DNA of 64,000 nt from Lachnospiraceae bacterium (GTDB taxonomy: Bacteria > Bacillota > Clostridia > Lachnospirales > Lachnospiraceae), in assembly GCA_017623215.1 (NCBI GenBank), contig JAGAPO010000086.1, positions 1 through 64,000 on the forward strand, written 5' to 3'. A program made the position numbers and the translations under genes. The notes beneath the pieces are model-generated. The model worked only from the letters and a program-made list of their open reading frames with translations, was not told where the DNA came from and did no database searches. Below are positions 34,904 through 44,053 of the stretch, one piece after another. The first letter of the stretch is position 1; each line of letters opens with the position of its first letter.

Positions 34904-35908
34904 CTAATTCTGAGAAGGCACAGGAAGCCCGAAATGCCGGTAGCCTTCGCCTGAGACCACCCTTCCTCTCGGCGTTCTCAAAATGAGCCCATGCTGAACC
35001 AGATACGGCTCATAGACCTCCTCAATCGTTCCGGCGTCCTCACCAATCGTGGTCGCGACAGCCTCAAGGCCGACCGGACCGCCTCCGAACTTCTCGATCA
35101 TGGTCATCAGGATCTGGCGGTCAATCTGATCCAGTCCCAGCTTATCCACCTCCAGCAAATCCAGCGCAAATACCGCGACATCCTTCGTAATTCTTCCGTC
35201 GTATTTTACCTGTGCGAAATCGCGGACGCGCTTTAACAGGCGGTTAGCAAGTCTTGGCGTACCTCGGGATCGCCTTGCAAGCTCTGCCGCGCCCTCCGGC
35301 TCAATCTCGACGCCAAGCACTTTGGCGGAACGCATAATAATCTTCTCCAGCTCGTCGTTCGTATAGAAATCCATCCGGTTCACAACGCCGAAGCGATCCC
35401 GGAGCGGAGCGGTCAGCATACCGGCTCTCGTCGTCGCACCAACCAGCGTAAATTTGGGAAGATCCAGCCGGATCGACTTGGCAGCCGCGCCCTTTCCGAT
35501 GACGATATCAATCGCAAAATCCTCCATTGCCGGATACAAAAGCTCCTCGACCTGGCGGTTCAGCCGGTGAATCTCATCAATAAAGAGAAGATCCCCGCTT
35601 GAGAGATTATTTAAAATTGCGGCCATATCGCCCGGCTTCTCAATGGCGGGACCGGCGGTAATCTTAAGATTCACACCCATCTCATTAGCGATGATGCCGG
35701 CAAGCGTTGTCTTACCAAGTCCGGGAGGGCCGAACAACAGTACGTGATCGAGCGATTCCCCGCGCTGCTTTGCCGCTTCAATATATATCTTCAAATTCTC
35801 TTTAATCTTTTTCTGACCGACGTAATCCTTCAGCAGCTGAGGGCGGAGCGAGCTTTCAATCCTTGCATCCTCATCCACCTGCTCGGCCGTAATAATTCGT
35901 TTTGCCAT
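34904..35908 (-). CDS. ruvB: Holliday junction helicase subunit RuvB
   Basis: A 334-residue AAA+ motor that drives branch migration of Holliday junctions with RuvA. Walker A is [10 protein letters not shown]; Walker B is DEIHRLNR; sensor 1 is in LVGATTRAG and the arginine finger is near RDRFG. The winged-helix C-terminal domain includes [16 protein letters not shown]. It follows ruvA by 91 bp. RecU at 15557 supplies the resolvase role. Confidence 0.97.
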   Translation of the reverse strand: MAKRIITAEQVDEDARIESSLRPQLLKDYVGQKKIKENLKIYIEAAKQRGESLDHVLLFGPPGLGKTTLAGIIANEMGVNLKITAGPAIEKPGDMAAILNNLSSGDLLFIDEIHRLNRQVEELLYPAMEDFAIDIVIGKGAAAKSIRLDLPKFTLVGATTRAGMLTAPLRDRFGVVNRMDFYTNDELEKIIMRSAKVLGVEIEPEGAAELARRSRGTPRLANRLLKRVRDFAQVKYDGRITKDVAVFALDLLEVDKLGLDQIDRQILMTMIEKFGGGPVGLEAVATTIGEDAGTIEEVYEPYLVQHGLILRTPRGRVVSGEGYRHFGLPVPSQN

Positions 35909-35999
35909 GCTTCCCTTACTTGCTGCCCCGGGCAGCTATCCTTTCCTGATTTCCTGTCTTGAGTTCCTTTTCCACGGTTCGAATCCCAGGCTCCTCGAT

Positions 36000-36614
36000 T
36001 CATCGCCCAAAGTTCTTAAGACTGAGCCGCAGCACATCCTCCGCAGTCATCTCCGGCGTAATTGTCACCTGTCTGACCGCCTTTAACGCCTCGGCCGCCG
36101 GATAGCCAAGTGCCGTAAGAGCCTGAATCGCCTCTTCGGCCGCCGCATCCGAGATGCCGGCCTGTTCGGTATCCGCTTTGACATTCTCAAGCTTCTGTTC
36201 GAACGCTTCCTCTAACCCGAACTTATCCTTCAGATCCAGAATCAGCCTTCCGGCCGTCTTCTTTCCAATGCCCGGAAGCTTCTCCAAGGTCTTTGTATCC
36301 TCTGCAAGCACCGCAAACCGCAGATTATCCGCTGTAATCGAAGAAAGCACGCCAAGCGCGCCCTTCGGCCCGATTCCGTTCACACCAATCAGGAGCTTGA
36401 AGACCTCCAGATCGTCCTTTTTCAGGAATCCGAACAGCGACACGCCGTCCTCTCTTACCTGAAAATATGTATGTATCAGTACCGTCCCACCGATTCCCGG
36501 CAATTTGCCGAACAGACTGGACGGTACATTAATCTCATAACCAAGCCCTCCCGCCTCGACAACAATAACGCCCGGACGTGTCTCGGCAAGCTCACCCTTT
36601 ATAAATGCAATCAT
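36000..36614 (-). CDS. ruvA: Holliday junction helicase subunit RuvA
   Basis: A 204-residue junction-recognition protein: OB-fold N-terminus ([11 protein letters not shown]), two helix-hairpin-helix motifs ([16 protein letters not shown] and [17 protein letters not shown]), and the short C-terminal domain that contacts RuvB. The ATG at 36612-36614 is the family start; upstream in-frame codons have no support. Downstream of cls and upstream of ruvB. Confidence 0.96.
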   Translation of the reverse strand: MIAFIKGELAETRPGVIVVEAGGLGYEINVPSSLFGKLPGIGGTVLIHTYFQVREDGVSLFGFLKKDDLEVFKLLIGVNGIGPKGALGVLSSITADNLRFAVLAEDTKTLEKLPGIGKKTAGRLILDLKDKFGLEEAFEQKLENVKADTEQAGISDAAAEEAIQALTALGYPAAEALKAVRQVTITPEMTAEDVLRLSLKNFGR

Positions 36615-36678
36615 CCTTCTACCATACCTTTCCTGACCGTAGGATTGCCTCCTGTCCATCCCGCAGCGCCTGCAAGGC

Positions 36679-38247
36679 TTACATCAGCGTTGAGAACAAA
36701 GAAAGCACCCTCTGATATATTTTAATATACCACGGCCGATTTGTCCACTCCTCATATGAAACTTCGCGGCTTTCTTCCATGGTGCGAACCAAATCCTCCG
36801 TTATCGTATCGATCGTCTCCTTATTGCACATCCAGACGCCGCACTCATAATGCAGGTAAAAGCTTCTGTAATCCATATTGATGGTACCGACGATTCCGCA
36901 GTCCTCGCTTACAATCGTCTTGGCATGGATGAAGCCGGGAAGATACTCATAGATGCGAACTCCTTCCCTTAACAGCGGGCCGTAATTATAATTCGTCAGA
37001 ACCTTTACATTCTTCTTATCCGGAATATACGGCGTAATAATCCTTACGTCAATTCCGCTTCGTGCAGCCGTAATCAGCGCATTGCGCATATCATCCTCGA
37101 TAATCAGGTAGGGTGTCGTAATATACAGTTTTTTCTTCGCATAATAAATAATCTGCTTATAAATATCCTCAATCGGGTTATTCGGATGATTCGCAGGCCC
37201 ATCCGATATCACCTGGCAGTACACCTCATTCTCCGGAAAGGTCTGACTCGGCCGATATCGGTCATAATCCACCTCTTTATTCCCGGCAACCTCCCACATC
37301 TGAAGAAATGTTACGGTAAAGCCCCATACCGCATCTCCCTCCACGCGCACGGCGTTATCCTTCCAGACGCCAAACCGCTCCACAAGATTCACATATTCGT
37401 CCGCAAGATTCATTCCGCCCGTATAGCCGATATTGCCGTCGATTACCACAATCTTCTGGTGGCTGCGGTAGTTCATATACAGCTTGTCCGTATACTTGTG
37501 AATCGGGTTAAAGACCCTTACTTCAATTCCCTCTTGGGTCAGCTTCTTCTTAAAATCCTTCGGCGTGCGCAGCATGGCTCCGAAATCATCATAGAGGAAT
37601 TTGATCTCCACTCCCTGCGCCGCTTTCGCTATCAGCAGCTCATGCATCCGCTCCCAGAGAACGCCCTCGCCTACAATAAAGAAATCAATCAGAATGAACC
37701 GCTCCGCTTTTGCAATATCCTCGAGCATTGCATCGAACATATTTTCGCCCATAGGATAATAACGAACTTCGTTATTCCTGAACAGAGGAAAGTGATACGA
37801 CTCTAAAAAGCGCGTCATACGGGACTTGGTCGGATATTTCTGTTCAAAAGAATCCATGACCGAACGGTCATATTCGAGGAACTGCTGCCCTCTTTTTAAC
37901 CGCCCAATCACCTGCTTTTCAATCTTTTTCTTCGAATTCTCCTTCCCCCACAAAGCGTACATGATATGGCCGGTCAGAGGCAGAATCAAAATTATGCAGA
38001 TCCAGCCTATCTTATAGGAAGGGCTTTTGGAATCGTTAATCAGACCGACGATAATAATGAGACTCAGCAGCTCGATGATATAATACACATATACCGTATT
38101 GCCGCTCATCCAGAAGCCAAGCGCAAATATCACAGCAATCTGCGCCAGCACCAGCAATGCAACCAGCGCTGCACGCAGAAATCCGCTGAGATAATTCGTG
38201 ACTCTTCCTTTTCCCTTCAGCTCTTCAAAGCTCTCCCAAATCTTCAT
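36679..38247 (-). CDS. cls: Cardiolipin synthase (phospholipase D family)
   Basis: A 522-residue membrane enzyme that joins two phosphatidylglycerols. Two membrane spans near residues 25-65, then two phospholipase D motifs: the first HQKIVVID (with [10 protein letters not shown]) is canonical; the second reads [15 protein letters not shown], where the usual Asp eight residues in (HxKx4D) is Glu, followed by Asp. The change is conservative, so activity is likely retained. It sits upstream of ruvA on the same strand. Confidence 0.93.
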   Translation of the reverse strand: MKIWESFEELKGKGRVTNYLSGFLRAALVALLVLAQIAVIFALGFWMSGNTVYVYYIIELLSLIIIVGLINDSKSPSYKIGWICIILILPLTGHIMYALWGKENSKKKIEKQVIGRLKRGQQFLEYDRSVMDSFEQKYPTKSRMTRFLESYHFPLFRNNEVRYYPMGENMFDAMLEDIAKAERFILIDFFIVGEGVLWERMHELLIAKAAQGVEIKFLYDDFGAMLRTPKDFKKKLTQEGIEVRVFNPIHKYTDKLYMNYRSHQKIVVIDGNIGYTGGMNLADEYVNLVERFGVWKDNAVRVEGDAVWGFTVTFLQMWEVAGNKEVDYDRYRPSQTFPENEVYCQVISDGPANHPNNPIEDIYKQIIYYAKKKLYITTPYLIIEDDMRNALITAARSGIDVRIITPYIPDKKNVKVLTNYNYGPLLREGVRIYEYLPGFIHAKTIVSEDCGIVGTINMDYRSFYLHYECGVWMCNKETIDTITEDLVRTMEESREVSYEEWTNRPWYIKIYQRVLSLFSTLM

Positions 38248-38289
38248 GCAGTTCCTCCGTTCCGGGTTCTTTTCGTCCGCGCCGCCTCT

Positions 38290-39318
38290 TTACTTCTGCT
38301 TCGCGTTCGTATCGTCATTCCGTTCCTGTCCGGATGACGCATTCTTATCCGTTCTGTACTTCCAGTCATTGCGAATCCGCTCACGCAGCGCTGCAAACGA
38401 CTCTTCCCTTCGGTTCATCCTCATATGAGGGAACGCCTTAAAGATACGCTTGTAGACATAACGGTTGAAGCGATTGCTTTTCTGCTCTTTATATTTTGCA
38501 TAAAAAAGCTCCATCTTCTCGCGGAATTCCTCTTTAATATGCGCTCGTTCCTCTTCGCGCTTTTCCGTGTATGCCTTATGCTTATCCAGCCATTTTTCTA
38601 CATTCTGCTCATATTCCGAACGTTTATTCCCGAAATACTCGTACAGCGGATTCTCGGCAAGCTTTGCTTTCAGCTCTTCGCGTGTCTCATACAGCTTCAG
38701 GCGATCGAGCGATTCGAGCAGCTCCTCACGGATGCGATGCATATTCGAAAGCTTTTTATCCAGCTGCAGGGTCGCGGCAACGGTCGATACAAGGTCTGCC
38801 AAAAAGATGGCCAGAATCGCAATTCCGCCAATCTCTCCTGCTTTTCTCGGAATGCGATCGATTAGCTTTGTCATCCTCGGCTGAATGAACTCCGCCATAA
38901 CAACGGACAAAAATCCCCAGAATATGGAGACCGGAAGGCAGATACGTCCTTGAATATTCAAGGGAATATTGCTGTAATCCCACCATTTGGCATGGAACAG
39001 CTTCTCCATCAGCCAGGAGGTTACGAACTCGAACAGGGAAGCCAAAAGCAGACCTGCGAAAAAGATAATCAGAATACTCTGAATATCTCCGCGTTCGGTC
39101 ACAGAAATCATATCCTCGTTAAAAAAGGCAAGATACAAAAGCGTTGCAACGCATCCGTATATCGGAATAACCGGGCCGTTCAAAAAGCCGCGGTTGACCC
39201 ATTGCCGCTGTTTCAGTGATACATAGGTACTCTCATAGACCCAGCCCAGAAAGCAATAAATAAAGAAATTATAAAAGAGATCAAAAAGCTCAATTCCCAG
39301 TATGGTAACTTCCCACAT
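38290..39318 (-). CDS. PF06541 (type IV ABC-transporter-like) membrane protein with a coiled-coil tail
   Basis: A 342-residue protein. The N-terminal half has five or six membrane spans and the signature FLGWVYES, then GFLNGPVIPIYG, of PF06541, named a putative ABC-transporter type IV but without proven transport role. The C-terminal 140 residues (from about LQLDKKLSNM) are very charged helices, likely a cytoplasmic coiled coil. ATG 39318 is chosen with GGTGA nearby; longer starts run through the promoter region. It has no ABC ATPase neighbour. Confidence 0.78.
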   Translation of the reverse strand: MWEVTILGIELFDLFYNFFIYCFLGWVYESTYVSLKQRQWVNRGFLNGPVIPIYGCVATLLYLAFFNEDMISVTERGDIQSILIIFFAGLLLASLFEFVTSWLMEKLFHAKWWDYSNIPLNIQGRICLPVSIFWGFLSVVMAEFIQPRMTKLIDRIPRKAGEIGGIAILAIFLADLVSTVAATLQLDKKLSNMHRIREELLESLDRLKLYETREELKAKLAENPLYEYFGNKRSEYEQNVEKWLDKHKAYTEKREEERAHIKEEFREKMELFYAKYKEQKSNRFNRYVYKRIFKAFPHMRMNRREESFAALRERIRNDWKYRTDKNASSGQERNDDTNAKQK

Positions 39319-39495
39319 AATCGTCACCCAACTCCTCTTCTGTAATGCTGTTACGAATAATATACGCCTATTCGTTACGGATGTGAAATCCCTCATTATG
39401 TAGTTTGCCATGAATGCTACGTCTATTTTACCACATAATTCATTGAAATGACATTATAATTTTCTTAAAATTGAAAATCGGCTGAAAAGAATGGA

Positions 39496-39524
39496 TTGAA
39501 CTGCCGGAATATTTGCGATATAAT
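39496..39524 (+). promoter_or_regulatory. Promoter of the YprB-like gene
   Basis: TTGAAC (39496-39501), 17-bp spacer, TATAAT (39519-39524). The gene's ATG is 29 bp further on. Confidence 0.7.
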
Positions 39525-39552
39525 TCATGGAGAAGGAAGGGGGAAGCTTTAT

Positions 39553-40845
39553 ATGCAGATAATAACGAAGGAATGGAACACGGATGCGAATCTTCGGGTT
39601 CCGGAATGGATCGACTGGGATTCGTCCCTGTGTATTGATATTGAGACAACCGGACTTTCTCCTGCGTCTTCCTTTTTGTATCTAATCGGCTGTACCTATA
39701 TCTCGAACGGATGTTTTTATGTGAAGCAGTGGTTTTCGGAAGGAATTGATCAGGAGGAACAGATTTTGAAGGACTTCTGCGAGTGGGCATCCGGATATCG
39801 CTGCCTGATTCATTTTAACGGTTCGACATTTGACATTCCCTATCTTTCTGCAAAGTGTAAGAAATACGGATTAGAACCTTTGTTCGAGGGTTTTGAACAG
39901 CTTGATATCTATAAGCGGCTGTATCCTTATCGCAGATTCTTTCCGATTCCGAATCTGAAGCAAAAGACGGTGGAGGGATTTTTGGGGATCGGAAGGGAGG
40001 ATTTGTTCTCGGGCGGGGAGCTGATTCCGGTATATACGGCGTATGTGGGACGCCTGCGGTATGAGTCCTGCGTTCGTCAGACTCCGAACACAGGTTCTTT
40101 CGACAGCAGTTCCCGTAACGCACGGGATTTTGAACCGGAACAGATGCACAAAGCACTTCAGACCGAAGGCAGGCTCCCTCATATTCCAGCGGATGTACTG
40201 AAAGAAGCACTGCTTGGTCATAACAGGGAGGACGTCGGGAATCTGCCGAAGCTTTTGCAGATGCTTTCGTATGCAGAGGCATTCCGCGGACATCTTACCC
40301 TTGAAACAGCCCGAATCGAGGCTGTACAGCGCCCTTCAGCGCCCGTCACCGATGGCCTGCCGGATATGTCTTCCGAATTGATTCTGAAGCTGCACTCCGA
40401 ACTTATGTTCCCGGTATCCTTTGCGATTACCGCTCCGCTCGTCCTCAAATCCGAGACAGCGTGCTGCTGTCGGATATCCTTTGAGGGCAATCTGTGTACG
40501 CTTACCGTTCCGGTATATCAGGGCGAGGTTCGGCATTACTATGAGAATTACAAGGATTATTATTATCTGATTGAGGAAGGCATTGTCTCCCATAAAAGCG
40601 TTGCCGGCTTTGTCTCCGCGAAATATCGCAGAAAGGCAAAGCCGGAGGAATGCTGTTACAAAAAAGCGGGCCGCTTTCTTCCGCAGCCCGAAAATACGTT
40701 CGAACCATATTATTATAAAGAATATAAGGACAGATTCTCCTGGTTCGAATTGACAGCAGAATTCAAAAACGATCCCAAAGCGCTGACGCGGTACGCAAAG
40801 GAGCTGCTGCTCTGTCTGACGGGACAGACAAAAAATCCGAAATAA
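39553..40845 (+). CDS. YprB-like RNase H-fold exonuclease
   Basis: A 430-residue protein. The N-terminal 180 residues are a DEDD-type 3'-5' exonuclease domain: exo I LCIDIETTGLS (first Asp and Glu), exo II in HFNGSTFDIPYL, and exo III in HNREDVGNLPKL about residue 220-235. The C-terminal region has no known domain. YprB is part of a conserved Firmicute pair with the helicase YprA in some genomes; none is present here. GGAGGGGG-type site before the ATG. It stands alone on the plus strand. An approximately 13-bp terminator-like stem follows (40864-40914). Confidence 0.88.
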   Translation: MQIITKEWNTDANLRVPEWIDWDSSLCIDIETTGLSPASSFLYLIGCTYISNGCFYVKQWFSEGIDQEEQILKDFCEWASGYRCLIHFNGSTFDIPYLSAKCKKYGLEPLFEGFEQLDIYKRLYPYRRFFPIPNLKQKTVEGFLGIGREDLFSGGELIPVYTAYVGRLRYESCVRQTPNTGSFDSSSRNARDFEPEQMHKALQTEGRLPHIPADVLKEALLGHNREDVGNLPKLLQMLSYAEAFRGHLTLETARIEAVQRPSAPVTDGLPDMSSELILKLHSELMFPVSFAITAPLVLKSETACCCRISFEGNLCTLTVPVYQGEVRHYYENYKDYYYLIEEGIVSHKSVAGFVSAKYRRKAKPEECCYKKAGRFLPQPENTFEPYYYKEYKDRFSWFELTAEFKNDPKALTRYAKELLLCLTGQTKNPK

Positions 40846-40863
40846 CAGAATTCTGCTTTTGCA

Positions 40864-40914
40864 AGAGCGTTCCGGCTTTTTTCGTTCCGACTGACCGACA
40901 TGCCGGAGCGCTCT
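40864..40914 (+). terminator. Terminator-like stem after the YprB-like gene
   Basis: A 13-bp stem with one G-T pair (40864-40876 with 40902-40914) and a large loop. It lacks a run of T after the stem, so its efficiency is uncertain. Confidence 0.45.
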
Positions 40915-40948
40915 GTTAGAAGGCCTGCGCAAGTGAAATCTGCGTATG

Positions 40949-40974
40949 AGAACGTTCGCATCGGCGAACGTTCT
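40949..40974 (-). terminator. Stem-loop at the end of the kinase gene
   Basis: A perfect 11-bp stem, AGAACGTTCGC / GCGAACGTTCT, with a 4-nt loop. It overlaps the first base of the stop codon of the leftward kinase gene and has no T tract. Confidence 0.4.
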
Positions 40975-42140
40975 TACACGATTATGTCCGCCGTTTCCTT
41001 CACCCGACAGGCTTCAAAATACGCCTCTTCCAGAGGAATCCAGCGCTTACGAAACAGCTCCGCCATCTGCTCTCCGTTGCGCTGTACAATTCGTCTCAGC
41101 TGTTCTTCCGGCCGCACATCCGAATATATGTTCACATCCGCGTATCGGCCCAATTCTGGATGACAGCTGTAGGATCCCTCCACAATCCGCCATGGGGAAG
41201 CCTTCACGATTCGCTCGCTGTTATAATCCATTTCTCCGCAGTCAAAGATGCGATAGGAGAAGCTTTCCGCGATCTTTAAGAACGGAAGCACTTCTTCTGC
41301 AAATCGCTCCCAATGAACGTTCCCGCCAGGCGTTCGGAACCGAGCGTCCGTTCGCAGCGCAGGAGGTAAGAAGAAATCGTCCATATGAATCACTCCCGCG
41401 TCAAGGACGGTCTCCAATAATGCCGCCGTCGTGGATTTACCAGAGGCTGCACGGCCGTCAATCGCGATGATACAGGCGGGAGCTTTTTCGAACGTAGTTT
41501 CTTCTGATTTATACTCTTCGGAATTCGTTCCGTCTAAAAGGATTGCTGCCTTTTGCAGGATGGGAAGAACCCGCAGGAACCGGCTTCCAACAATTCGATA
41601 CGCCGGACGTTCCATGCTGCGGTAGGGTTCACTGTGATGGACCGCCCCCATCCCGGCGTCCAGATACCTCGTAAGATACGCCGTCCACTCTTCCTGTGAG
41701 ATTGGAATTCGTCCGGAAGCAATCAGCTCTCCTGCGGTCTTTAAGTATTCTTTCAATAATTCACGGCTGCTCTGTACACACTCCCTGCTGACGCAATCGC
41801 CCCCTTCTCCATCTTTCGAAGGGCTCCCAAACGCTGCATCGGCCGAAGCCGACGCGGAAGCCGCAAACATGCGGAACAGCCACTCTGCGGGCATTCCGCT
41901 AACTTTCCATGCCGTAAGATTCACCCGACATACCTCCGGTGAAATCTCTTCATATAATTGTTCCGACGGATCCGCCGCAACAGAAGCATACTCGGAATCA
42001 AAATAGCGCCTTGCCGCTTCCGGATCCGAAAGCAGGTGTTCCGCTCCGTATGCGGCCTGATAACACAGCTTTACGATATCCTGCGCACGCATGGATGGAT
42101 GCCTTACCGATTGTTCGAACAAATATTTCTCCGGTATCAT
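40974..42140 (-). CDS. P-loop (uridine kinase-like) NTPase fused to an unknown N-terminal domain
   Basis: A 388-residue two-part protein. Residues 1-205 are an uncharacterised domain with YQAAYGAEHLL and RVLPILQKAAI, interrupted by a low-complexity insert (about 94-120, ASASASADA). Residues 220-388 resemble uridine kinase/phosphoribulokinase-like kinases: Walker A IDGRAASGKSTT (227-238), MDDFFLPP, and VEGSYSCHPEL, close to the Udk EGILAL position. Its substrate is unknown; a nucleoside or carbohydrate is plausible. The start ATG 42140 has AGGGGAGAGG upstream and the promoter lies at 42178-42206. Confidence 0.72.
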   Translation of the reverse strand: MIPEKYLFEQSVRHPSMRAQDIVKLCYQAAYGAEHLLSDPEAARRYFDSEYASVAADPSEQLYEEISPEVCRVNLTAWKVSGMPAEWLFRMFAASASASADAAFGSPSKDGEGGDCVSRECVQSSRELLKEYLKTAGELIASGRIPISQEEWTAYLTRYLDAGMGAVHHSEPYRSMERPAYRIVGSRFLRVLPILQKAAILLDGTNSEEYKSEETTFEKAPACIIAIDGRAASGKSTTAALLETVLDAGVIHMDDFFLPPALRTDARFRTPGGNVHWERFAEEVLPFLKIAESFSYRIFDCGEMDYNSERIVKASPWRIVEGSYSCHPELGRYADVNIYSDVRPEEQLRRIVQRNGEQMAELFRKRWIPLEEAYFEACRVKETADIIV

Positions 42141-42177
42141 TCGCCTCTCCCCTTTTGCCTTGAAAAAATTGTCTTTT

Positions 42178-42206
42178 ATTGTAGCATCTTTGCCATCGTT
42201 CGTCAA
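42178..42206 (-). promoter_or_regulatory. Promoter of the kinase-fusion gene
   Basis: Minus strand TTGACG (42201-42206), 17-bp spacer, TACAAT (42178-42183). Confidence 0.65.
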
Positions 42207-42280
42207 GACGTGGAAGGCTGTATCCGGCTTCCTTCCGATTCCGCCTTACAACGGACACTCTTGCCTTCGGTTATATGCAG

Positions 42281-42328
42281 GAACGCCCTATCCGGCATGG
42301 CTGTTTCTGCCACACCGATAGGGCGTTC
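42281..42328 (-). terminator. Stem-loop at the end of the fatty-acid operon
   Basis: A 12-bp stem (GAACGCCCTATC with GATAGGGCGTTC, at 42281-42292 and 42317-42328) just past the accDA stop. There is no clear T run on the minus strand, so transcript stabilisation is as likely as termination. Confidence 0.5.
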
Positions 42329-42331
42329 TTC

Positions 42332-44053
42332 TTAAAACTTACGGAATCTCTCATAACGCTGATTTCGAACGGCCGCACCATCCATTTCCTCATATCGTTC
42401 CAGGAAATCCACTATCGTCGTCCGAATGGTGTCTGCCGTCTCTTTTAGTGTCTCCACGGTTACACCGTTATCCTTCGGCTCCGGGATAATTCCGTCGATG
42501 ATTCCAAGCTTCTTTTGCTCCGCGGCGGTAATTTTCATCAAACCGGCAGCCTCTCTGGCGCGTTTTGCATCCTTCCAGAGAATGGACGCGAAGCCTTCCG
42601 GAGAAAGGATGGAATACACCGCATTCTCAAGCATATAGACCTCATTTGCAAGGGAAAGCGCAAGCGCTCCGCCGGAACCGCCTTCCCCAATCAGGAAGGT
42701 GCAGACCGGAACTCCCAGATCGCTCATTTCGGCGAGACAGGAGGCAATCGCCTCTCCCTGGCCGCGCTCCTCTGCCTCCGGTCCGCAAAATGCGCCCGGC
42801 GTATCGACCAGGCAGATGATCGGACGTCCGGCCTGTTCGGCCTGCTTCATCAGACGAAGCGCCTTTCGATAGCCTTCCGGCTGAGGCATTCCGTAATTCC
42901 TTCTGCGGTTCTCCGCTGCGCTCCGTCCCTTTTGCTGCCCGATTACCGTTACATAACGGCCTGCAATCTCTGCGATTCCGCCGATAATCGCTCCATCATC
43001 GCCGTATGCCCGATCGCCGTGCAGCTCAAGGAACCGTTCAAATACCGCTCCTACATATTGAAGCGCGGTCGGACGCGCCTGACTTCTGGAGATTCGAACG
43101 CGATCCCAGGCAGATAGCGGCGAATCTTCGGAAGTTGCCTCCTCTAAGGCATGTAAGCCTCCGGCTGTTTCGTGTCCGTTCCGCTCTGTTCTTTCCCAGG
43201 ATTTTAACAGGAAGCCAAGCGTCTGTCGCAATCTGTTGCGCGGCACAATCTTATCCACCATCCCGTGCTCCTGCAGGAATTCCGCCCGCTGGAAGCCTTC
43301 CGGGAGCTTCTGCCCAATTGTCTGTTCAATCACTCTCGGCCCCGCAAATCCAATTAACGCGCCCGGTTCCGCAAGAATTACGTTTCCAAGCATTGCAAAG
43401 CTTGCCGTCACTCCGCCCATCGTCGGATCGGTGAGCACCGATACGAACAAAAGTCCGGCCTGTTCATGGCGTTTCAGCGCCTGAGCGGTCTTTGCCATCT
43501 GCATCAGGGATATCATCCCCTCCTGCATTCTGGCTCCGCCGGAGCAGCAAAACAGAATCACCGGCAGCCCTTCCTGTGTCGCGCGCTCTGTAAGCCTTGT
43601 AACCTTCTCGCCGACAACCGCGCCCATACTTCCCATCAGAAAGTCCCCGCTCATGATTCCGATTGCGGTTCTGCAACCCTGTATCACGCCGCAGCCGGTT
43701 ACAACCGCCTCATCAAGCCCGGTCGCACCCCGATAGGAACTGATTTTCTCCTGATAGCCCGGAAATGACAGCGGATCGCTTGCCGGCATCATCATATCCC
43801 ATTCTTCAAAGCTTCCCGGCTCCAAAAGCATGGAAAGCCTCCCGGCCGGAGGAATCCGAAAATAATGTCCGCAGGCCGGACAAGTATGATACGCGGCTAT
43901 CACGGCCTCTGTATCCGATATTTCGCCGCAGACCTCACATTTCCGGAAAAGCCCGTCCGGTATTCCGCCGCCTTCACGCAGCGCCGCAGCCGCCCTCTTC
44001 AGGGTTCGGCCGGTACCGGTCTCCGGATGTTTTTTCATGAATCCCTTCATCAT
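42332..44053 (-). CDS. accDA: Acetyl-CoA carboxylase carboxyltransferase, beta and alpha subunits fused
   Basis: A 573-residue fusion of AccD and AccA, the carboxyltransferase that forms malonyl-CoA. Residues 1-60 hold the beta-subunit zinc ribbon (CEVC...CPAC); the beta domain (GGARMQEGMISLMQM) runs to about 290; the alpha part begins around LHGDRAYGDDG and has VDTPGAFCGPEAEERGQGEA and GEGGSGGALALS, the oxyanion and acyl-CoA elements. Usually these are two adjacent genes; here one ORF, stop and start absent between them. The start overlaps the accC stop (ATGA). Last gene of the operon. Confidence 0.95.
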   Translation of the reverse strand: MMKGFMKKHPETGTGRTLKRAAAALREGGGIPDGLFRKCEVCGEISDTEAVIAAYHTCPACGHYFRIPPAGRLSMLLEPGSFEEWDMMMPASDPLSFPGYQEKISSYRGATGLDEAVVTGCGVIQGCRTAIGIMSGDFLMGSMGAVVGEKVTRLTERATQEGLPVILFCCSGGARMQEGMISLMQMAKTAQALKRHEQAGLLFVSVLTDPTMGGVTASFAMLGNVILAEPGALIGFAGPRVIEQTIGQKLPEGFQRAEFLQEHGMVDKIVPRNRLRQTLGFLLKSWERTERNGHETAGGLHALEEATSEDSPLSAWDRVRISRSQARPTALQYVGAVFERFLELHGDRAYGDDGAIIGGIAEIAGRYVTVIGQQKGRSAAENRRRNYGMPQPEGYRKALRLMKQAEQAGRPIICLVDTPGAFCGPEAEERGQGEAIASCLAEMSDLGVPVCTFLIGEGGSGGALALSLANEVYMLENAVYSILSPEGFASILWKDAKRAREAAGLMKITAAEQKKLGIIDGIIPEPKDNGVTVETLKETADTIRTTIVDFLERYEEMDGAAVRNQRYERFRKF

